In this document: in pieces, positions 57,104-64,000 of the stretch
Layout of the letters: each line of letters opens with the position of its first letter
Numbering within the stretch: position 1 is the first letter of the stretch
DNA from: Euphorbia lathyris
Lineage: Eukaryota; Streptophyta; Magnoliopsida; Malpighiales; Euphorbiaceae
Reading direction: 5' to 3'
DNA: 64,000 nucleotides
Assembly: GCF_963576675.1 (NCBI RefSeq)
Contig: NC_088918.1
Location: 69,985,501-70,049,500 of the forward strand
The notes under the pieces: generated by a model
Seen by the model: the letters and a program-made list of their open reading frames with translations, nothing else
The model's database searches: none
What the model was told of the DNA's origin: nothing
Translations under genes and position numbers: made by a program

Positions 57104-58807
57104 TATCACACCCGACCCTAGACGACCTCAATCGGCATCGGACGTGAAATAGAAAGATCATAATCAACACTTAGGAGTCTCCAATTTATCCCAATATCAT
57201 AATCTCATATTATATTACAAGTGAAATACCAAAGTTCGAACCATAATTCTAACAATAAGCAACCAACTTCCAAACCTCACCAAATCGGACGGTAATCTCT
57301 CTATATCCTGTACTTTATCACCTAAAAACATTAAAACATTTAAAAACGTGAGACAAAAATCTCAATAAGAAACTATCAGCTATAAAAACCAACTTTACTT
57401 AACATAGCTACATATATACCTTTATAAAGGGATTTAATCAAAACCTGCTCAAATATACTCAAAACTTAACGTTTCATCAAACCATTTCATAATCAAATAA
57501 ATATTTTATCAATCCAAACTTGTAATCAAATAAATGTTTTATCAAACCAACTCGTAATCAATCAAACGTAAAACCTTATATCAAAATCAATCATAACCGA
57601 AAACATAATCCAAATGAACTTAAAACATTGTATCCATCCTCGAGTTTCTCCCTTTAAGTATCAATCCATAACCACATATATAGTCGAGACGTCTCTTAAC
57701 ATTGCCTATCCCATATGGTCTTACCCGACACTTCACTGCCATACCCAATAGGTCTTCAAACTGTGTACACATGCCACGTCCCTCACTGAACATGGTCTTC
57801 AAATATAAAACCACCGATCCGGATAACTCTCGATGGATATAAAATCATAAAATCATAACGTGCTCAAATTTCCTTTCACAATCAAATTTCAAACTATTTC
57901 ATAACCATAAATCATTTGGCTTCAATTAGCCCTTTTTAATCATAAAAATCATGTTTGGACTTCAATCCAAAATAATAACAACAATAACCGCAACAGATTT
58001 CTCAATCCAAAAACAATTCGTAAGAAATCATCAAATTCATTTTGTTCAATATGGATATATATTGAAACCAAAAACATATATGTATATATGTAAATCAACC
58101 AAATTAAGCCTTAAATCAACATAATCAAGTAAAATCTGAAATTCACATAGAAGCATAATCAATAGCTTCATTTGAACCATAATTTCACAATAAAAAGCAA
58201 AATCGTGAAAAATCTCAATTTTACAAAATTCCTCCATAACTCTAAAATATCAATTTCTGAAACCTCTTTGATTATATATATATATCTATATACATAAAAC
58301 TCAAAATATAGTTGATAGTTACTTACCTTGGTCACTAATTGAAGAAAATACACTCGTTCAATTCTCGTCTAAATTCTGTCTAAGACTTTTCCCTTCCAAA
58401 CACTTCCGAAATTCAAAAACTCTTTGGTTAGGACTTAGAACGATGTATAAAAATGCTATGGTTTCAATTTCGAGTGATTCGGACGGTCGAATCTCCGTAA
58501 ATCAAAGAAACGGTTCAGAGAAAACTGATGAATTTATAAAAGAAAAAAGAAAAAGAAAAGGATGAAGATGATGATCACCGCCTGTAACATATCTGAGATA
58601 TATATCTCAAATATGGAAAACATCAGGTTTGATCCTTCATCTTTCTATAATCTTTTAAAAATTATCTTAATTTTTAATTTACACATAAAACCATCAAATT
58701 AACTCCAAACTTTTCCTATAAAACCGAATTAACTTCACACACCCAATAATTATAATATAAACTAATATCAAAATATAAATTTTAGAAATTTAGACATGGA
58801 CGTGACA
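57104..58807 (-). mobile_element. Solo LTR, probable Ty3/gypsy
   Basis: On the minus strand it starts TGTCACGTCC and ends GGGTGTGATA, where the last bases look like a mutated TGACA. It is flanked by a 5-bp duplication CAATT (57099-57103 and 58808-58812). The 'TGTCAC...CCGACCC' style is typical of plant gypsy LTRs. It is 1704 bp with no internal coding region. It interrupts the repeat block described on either side. Confidence 0.65.
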
Positions 58808-58812
58808 CAATT

Positions 58813-59640
58813 ACTTTCGTGAAAATAGAGATTTTTTTTTATAAAATAACAACTTTGCTTATATTAGGTCCCATTTTATGAAAAATGACACTACTTTAAG
58901 TAAAATATATAAAATCGTTATAAATTTCCGTAAAATTAGTACACTTATACGTAAAGTAATTATTTTTTATTAAAATATTAATAAAAGATAATTTTATTTA
59001 TTAATTAATTTATATTTTATTTATAAATTTAGCAAATAACACTAAATGATTTTTTTGTAAGAGACAAATATTTTACGTGAAGCTTGATTTTTGAGGAATT
59101 CAGTATTATTTTAACAAAAAAATCACAACTTTACTTAAATGTAGTCTTACTTTACATAAACTATGTCTATCAGTACATGATTGACGTCAAGTTGAAACAT
59201 ATTACATAAACGTCATTTTTTTGTAAAATAAAAAATTTACATATATTTAATCTCAATTTATGTAAATTGGCACTGCTTTATGTAAAATGTATAAAACCTT
59301 TAAAAATTTCCGTAACATTTGTATACTTTTACGTAAAGTAATTATTTTTTATTAAACTATTAATAAAAATAATTTTATGTGTAAATTAATTTTTATTTTA
59401 TTTATAAATTTAGTAAATAACAATAAATGATTTTCGTAAAAAGCAAATATTATACGTGAAACTAGATTTTCGGAGAATCTAGTATTTTTTTTTTTGTAAA
59501 ATAACAAATTTACCTAAATTCATTCTTACTTTACGTAAACTATATCTATCAATAGAGGATTGACGTAAAGTTGAAACATATTTCGTAAACCTCATATTTT
59601 TTGTGAAATTAGAGATTTTTTTTTTGTAAAATAACAACTT
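58813..59640. repeat. Longer units related to the 141-bp array
   Basis: Two units of about 380 bp (for example 'actatgtctatcagtac' near 59159 and 'actatatctatcaatag' near 59539) share 'acgtaaagtaattatttttt', 'acgtgaaac' and 'ttgacgt.aagttgaaac' with each other. They also match 56880-57095 on the other side of the solo LTR. Each includes a partial 141-bp monomer. Confidence 0.65.
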
Positions 59641-59797
59641 TATGTATATTAAGTCTCACTTTGCGTGTGTCTAGTATTCTCGAGTGAGAAGGAGTCTTCT
59701 TAGGGTTCATCCCTGTCAATCAACATCGCCGGCTTTCCGGTGCAATATTGCGATCTCCTATAACCTAATACCATCAAACCAGCAACGTTCAGTAAGA

Positions 59798-61308
59798 ATG
59801 GACAGAAACAAAGGCCTACTTGATGCTAATGCAAAATTGCGATTGGAGGAAGAGGGGGAAGACGGGATCGTTATCGCGACAGATGATGTCCAAATCGCAA
59901 ATTCACAGCCATCGCTGTTCATTGTCGGGCAATTCCTGATAGCTAAGCCAATCCATCTCGACAGTATGAAGTGCACGTTAGTGTCAATTTGGAAACCAGT
60001 GAAGGGAGTCACGGTTACAGAGACAGACAGAGAAGGTCGATATTTATTTCAGTTCTATCATGAACTGGATGTGTTTCGAGTGATGAACGACGGACCCTGG
60101 ACATTCAACTAGACTGTTCTTATTATCAAAAGATTGGACTTAATGGAACAGGCAATGCAGGTGGAGCTAGACAGATTAATTATGTGGGTTCAGATAACAG
60201 ACCTACCTGTGGGTTTCCAAACAGAGAAGATTTGCAGAATCCTATGAGAATATCTAGGAATCTTCTTAAAAGCAGATGAAAGGAACTTTAGCGAACTCAG
60301 ACGCAATTACTTGCGCATCAAGGTTGATATAGACATCCAGCTACCCTTAAAGATGGGACAGAAGATGAAGAGGAGCGGGGGAGAATGGTTTTGGGTTAGC
60401 TTTCGATATGAGAGATTACCCAGCTTTTGCTTCTATTGTGGTATTATAGGTAGACCTATCCACGGACCCGGGTACCCGCCCGGCCCGCCCAGGCCCGTGT
60501 CCCTTGGGCCGGGCTTGGACAATGATAATTGATGTTAGGCCCAGGCCGGCCCAAGCCCGCTAAAGCCCGCCTATTTTTTGGGCGGACTTGGGATTAATAC
60601 AAATACCAGCCCGGCTCGACTACTAATATTAATTAATAAATTTTTTATATTTATATATTAAATATTTATTTTTAAGTATTAAAATTTATTTTTTATAATT
60701 AAAAAATTATATATATATGTTTAGATGGGCTGGGCTTGGGATTTGATTTTTAAGCCCGAGCCCGAGCCCGAACCCGTTTAAATTACTAGTGGGCTGGACT
60801 GGGCTTGGGCTGAGGACTTTTATACAAAAGCCGGCTTGGCCCGGCCCAGCCCGACCCATGGCCAGGTCTAATTATAGGCCACTCGGACAAATTTTGTGCA
60901 AAATTCTTTGATAATCCGACCGCCCCAGTAGAAAGGCAGTATGGAAGCTTTCTTAGAGCTGCAATTCGCAGAAACGGTAGCCTGGCAGGGAGGGAGTGGC
61001 TCCATGAGTCAGTAGAGGAAGAGGGCAGCAGCAACAGTAAGGGCAAATCCACTCAAACTCCGAGAGGTCAGCAACACAGTGGGGAGACAAGCTCAACGAA
61101 TGGGAAAGTTGGCTCAATTATAAGATCATTCGGATCACATATCCCGAGGATAGCTATACAACCAAATATCAGTAACATCATCCAGGGTATTACGCATGAT
61201 CCCAAACGATCGAGATGGGAGGAAAGAGAGATGGAGGTGGATGGTTTAGAAAACTCAAAAAATGAAGAAGCAGCGGGACCTGGAGGACATGCCCGCCAAT
61301 TCCAATGA
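59798..61308 (+). pseudogene. LINE ORF1 (DUF4283-type gag with zinc knuckle), disrupted
   Basis: From the ATG at 59798 (MDRNKG) the frame runs through a plant LINE ORF1 domain (FIVGQFLIAKPI, GRYLFQFYHELDVFRVMNDGPW). It breaks at an in-frame TAG (about 60110) and TGA (about 60245). It continues as FWVSFRYERLPSFCFYCGIIG, the start of a CX2CX4HX4C zinc knuckle. A 420-bp MITE (60451-60870) is inserted between the second Cys and the His; the same frame resumes at 60871 with HSDKFC. The frame then stays open to TGA at 61306-61308, overlapping the ORF2 start. ORF1 proteins bind the element RNA. A start at 59684 upstream in the same frame is possible. Confidence 0.8.
60451..60870. mobile_element. hAT-type MITE inserted in LINE ORF1
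   Basis: It starts TAGACCTATCCACGG and ends CCATGGCCAGGTCTA (reverse: TAGACCTGGCCATGG). An 8-bp duplication ATTATAGG flanks it (60443-60450 and 60871-60878). GC-rich arms ('cccgggtacccgcc', 'ggcccggcccagcccg') enclose an AT-rich centre. It is 420 bp and non-coding. Confidence 0.9.
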
Positions 61309-62243
61309 GCCTATTCAGCTGGAACTGTCATGGGTTGGGCAACTCACGAACGGTTCAGGTTCTACTGGATCAAATCCAGGTCCATAAGCCCATGGTAATG
61401 TTTTTAATGGAGACGATGATTAATGAGGAAAGAGTCCGGACTGTCAGTAAGAAGTTGGGGTTTGGGAAAGTGTTTGTAGTAGACAGCAGTGGTCATGAAG
61501 GAGGACTGGCTCTTCTCTGGAAGGATCACATTGATGTGGAGGTTATCTCTTCGTATCTAAACTTTATTAATGCAATTATCTCTATTCCAAATATTTTACC
61601 ATTCTGAGTTACTGGTTTCTATGGCTTTCCGGAGAGAAATAGAAGGCGAGCATCCTGGGACTTACTGCGATCCCTTAAGGAGCAGGATGGCTTAGCCTGG
61701 TGCTGTATAGGTGATTTCAATGATTTGATGCGTTCTAGTGAGAAGAGGGGGGGAGTACCGCATCCGAATGGCTTAATGGAAGGATTTAAAAGGGCCATTG
61801 AAGATAGCGACTTATATGAGGTAAATATGGAGGGATATCAGTTCACTTGGGAGGCAAGGGGCGGGACAGATAGTTGGGTTGAGGAGAAGCTCGACAGAGC
61901 TTTTGTAAATAAAAAATGGAGCGAATAGTTTACGGGAACAAGGCTTAAAAATCTGATTACGGTCGCTTCTGACCACACTGCACTACTGTTAGAATTGCAG
62001 GTCTGGGTCCGTAGGTCCTCGGGAAAGCGATTTCGCTTCGAAAATGCGTGGTTCCAAGAGGAGCAGTGCGAATTGGTGGTAGCTGCAGCATGGAGCGCGG
62101 AAGCTGATAGCGCAATTAGCGCTAAACTAACAAGCTGTAGGACGACATTACAAAGATGGAGTTCGAACTTGGATAACAATTTCAAGAAATCGTTAAACAA
62201 TCTTCGAGTACTGCTGCAGCGGTATGATGCGTGGTTCGTCTAG
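61305..62243 (+). pseudogene. LINE ORF2 endonuclease domain, truncated
   Basis: The ATG at 61305 overlaps the ORF1 stop. The frame encodes an L1-type endonuclease/exonuclease/phosphatase domain: SWNCHGLGN, catalytic Glu in FLMETMI, VTGFYGFPE, GDFNDL, YQFTWEARG, and SDHTALLLEL. In-frame stops at 61605-61607 and 61926-61928 replace residues normally encoded by CGA/TGG-like codons. After NNLRVLLQRYDAWFV the LINE sequence ends near 62243, before any reverse transcriptase. The element is dead. Confidence 0.85.
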
Positions 62244-64000
62244 CTATGTTTACGGATGTAGTGTGATATGAGTGTGCTATGGGACTATGGATGTGGTCTT
62301 TCTAATTGCTCTAAATTCACTAGACGTCACTACTTAGGGGCAAGTGTACCCCGTCGTATCAAGTAATAATCCGGTTAAGACCGGGTATCGAATCCACGGG
62401 ATTTATAATTACAAGTATTAGACGACTCGGTTTCGTATGTTATTTAAACGGTAATTACTTTGGGGTTAAGTAAGACTCAACTACACGCTATTCCTTGATA
62501 TTGGCGACACAGATTTATGTAGCTAAAACTCTATGAAGTGGGATGAATATGATAAGTTATAACCATGATAAATAATGATTCTAAATGTATACGGATAATA
62601 GTTTACTCTTGCAAAGACGACTAAGTGTAGTAGAACCGACCCGTGAAGTACTTAGACTACGTGGTTCCTAGTCAAGGCGTGTCTAATGCGAGGGCATTAG
62701 AAACTAGGGCCCGTAAGTTCCGTGACTTGTCAATTCCTACAGTTTCCGGTTTGTCACTTCCGGTAAGGCAACACCTATATAACTCCCTAAAGATAGCCCG
62801 AATGGCGGCGGTAATCGCGTTCTCCTACACAATAATCAATTATCAATATCAAAACAAGTAATAAACATTAACACATAAAGGGAAATAGAGATTATAAATC
62901 ATAAATTATAAATATGGAAAGTGATTAGATGAAATACAACCAAGCCTAGTACATAGGAAGAGTACAAGCTAATTAGCAAGTAAAAAGGGAGAATCCGCCC
63001 TTGGAACTAGCTAACCAGACTCAAAGCCGTCTCCTAGGTCGTGGAGGTGGAACTCTCGAGCTTGGTGACGAATGGTGCAACGGAGCGTCAATGGAACGCC
63101 GGAACAACGAACAAGCTCTCGAGGGGGGAGAGTTTAACTTACAAAATCTGAATCTAAATTACAAAGAAAGAAAAGAGCATAGTGTAGCTCTCTAGTATGT
63201 AGTTGGTGTTAAATGAAGTTCAAGAGCTTCTTATTTATAGACATCAAGCAAGGGCAAGTTTGTAATTTCACAAAGTACAAGTATGGAGCAACATTATTTG
63301 GTGCAGAAATCCCATGATACGCCCCACGTAAATTGGTCTACGCCCCGCGTAAATGCCCATTCCGTCAGAAATCTCCTGCATGTGGACCAATTCATTGTCT
63401 TGTTGTCTCAAGCACGCCCTGCGTAAGGGATTGTACGCCCCGCGTGTTTGAGTCTCTGGAGTTTTATTGCTTGAATTGGTATTTTTACGCCGTGCGTAGC
63501 TGAAGTACGCCCCGTGTAAAAGAGTCTCTGATCTTTTTATGTTGAAGAACTGCCTTTTACGCCCCCGCGTATATGGTGGTACGCCCCGCGTAAGGAGAGT
63601 TGACTCTGGGAGACAATGCAGTCTGACTTTCAGGATTAGGCCAATTATTGCCGACATGTGTCATACGCCCCGCGTATGCTGAGTTAGTTCCACATGGCTT
63701 CTGCGGATAAGGCAATCATTACCAACACCATGTTTCACGCCCCGCGTAGGGGATTATACGCCCCGCGTATGGAGTGGATTTTTGCTCCTTTCTCGTACAT
63801 GAAATACAAAACTTGAGAGCCGAGTTAGCTTGACGTTTTTATTTCCTAAACTAATCAAAAACGAGGAAAATAAACTGAAAGTACGAGATTTATTTTTATT
63901 TCTTTATTTTATCAAAACACTTTATTTTTGTAATTAAACTTATTTATTTTATCTAAAATCAACCCGTAAATCACGCTAAAAGATAGGGGTAAAATACCCC
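62244..64000. other. Unclassified non-coding repeat running off the window
   Basis: Starting near 62335 ('ggggcaagtgtaccccgtcg', 'gaccgggtatcgaatccacg') the DNA looks like a dispersed plant repeat, but no protein domain, LTR pair or TIR is visible. It ends at the window edge with the palindromic 'ggggtaaaatacccc'. The plus-strand frames at 62643-62861 and 63001-63195 and the minus-strand frame at 63268-63657 have no recognised similarity. Confidence 0.45.
63318..63769. repeat. Eleven copies of near-palindromic TACGCCCCGCGTA
   Basis: Copies start at 63318, 63339, 63413, 63434, 63486, 63506, 63558, 63580, 63664, 63736 and 63757. The consensus TACGC-CCC-GCGTA has 5-bp complementary arms around a 3-base centre. 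Copies come in pairs 20-22 bp apart, and pair starts mostly repeat at 72-73 bp. Spacer text is also partly repeated ('gagtctctg' after copies 4 and 6; 'ggccaattattgcc' / 'ggcaatcattacc' before copies 9 and 10). Copies differ mainly by C-to-T or G-to-A changes. Confidence 0.85.

Noticed and set aside
61838..62200. 120-codon minus-strand frame
   Set aside because: Antisense shadow of the LINE ORF2 sequence, which has clear endonuclease motifs on the plus strand.
63268..63657. 129-codon minus-strand frame with repeated Tyr-Thr-Arg-Gly-like phrases
   Set aside because: It is a by-product of the 13-mer repeats reading open by chance; motif spacings are not multiples of three and no family is recognised.
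63318..63769. CRISPR-like regular repeat array
   Set aside because: Plant nuclear context, repeats only 13 bp, paired spacing, related spacers and no cas genes.

Overview
The window looks like a gene-poor, AT-rich stretch of a flowering-plant nuclear genome, most likely a eudicot. It carries spliced nuclear genes for a chloroplast chaperonin and for a COPI coat subunit, plant-type copia, gypsy, LINE and SINE copies, many MITEs, and organelle-DNA insertions. I can support only two complete host genes. Nearly everything else that can be recognised is transposon-derived.

Layout. 1-9.5 kb: no host gene; Mutator-type and Harbinger-type MITEs, plus degraded Ty1/copia coding remnants on both strands (7.6-9.3 kb). 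9.53-11.10 kb: a long-TIR Mutator-like element with a perfect 9-bp target duplication and a possible captured gene exon. 11.1-13.1 kb: nested MITEs. 13.1-21.9 kb: a composite locus. A minus-strand copia element (14.3-21.9 kb) lost its protease and reverse transcriptase. One solo LTR (13.09-14.31 kb) interrupts its 3' LTR, and a second solo LTR of the same family (17.42-18.69 kb) sits in its interior. About 2.3 kb of mitochondrion-like DNA (about 15.0-17.3 kb) also lies within it. 21.9-30.8 kb: mostly unrecognised AT-rich DNA with a SINE, a Tourist-like MITE, a mitochondrial insertion carrying a small-subunit rRNA fragment, and a 5'-truncated LINE.

31.0-38.6 kb (+): a nine-exon gene for a plastid Cpn60 beta-type chaperonin subunit. 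Its introns hold two SINEs of one family, a 277-bp SMART/TRIM-like LTR element with intact LTRs, primer-binding site and target duplication, and a hAT-type MITE. 40.7-47.0 kb (-): the delta-COP (coatomer delta subunit) gene, with eleven coding exons, lying tail-to-tail with the chaperonin gene. Its fifth coding intron holds a stack of MITEs, one from the same family as the MITE in the chaperonin gene.

47.1-55.3 kb: MITEs, SINE-like copies and a degraded Ty3/gypsy RT-RNase H remnant. 55.4-59.6 kb: a tandem array of about 141-bp monomers (with two 94-bp variants) rich in the palindrome TTTACGTAAA, followed by longer related units and split by a 1.7-kb solo LTR. 59.7-62.2 kb: the 5' half of an L1-type LINE (ORF1 plus endonuclease), disabled by stop codons and by a hAT-type MITE inserted in the ORF1 zinc knuckle. 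62.2-64.0 kb: an unclassified non-coding repeat with eleven copies of a near-palindromic GC-rich 13-mer.

The two host genes are housekeeping genes in separate pathways (plastid protein folding; Golgi-ER vesicle coats). Nothing suggests they work together.
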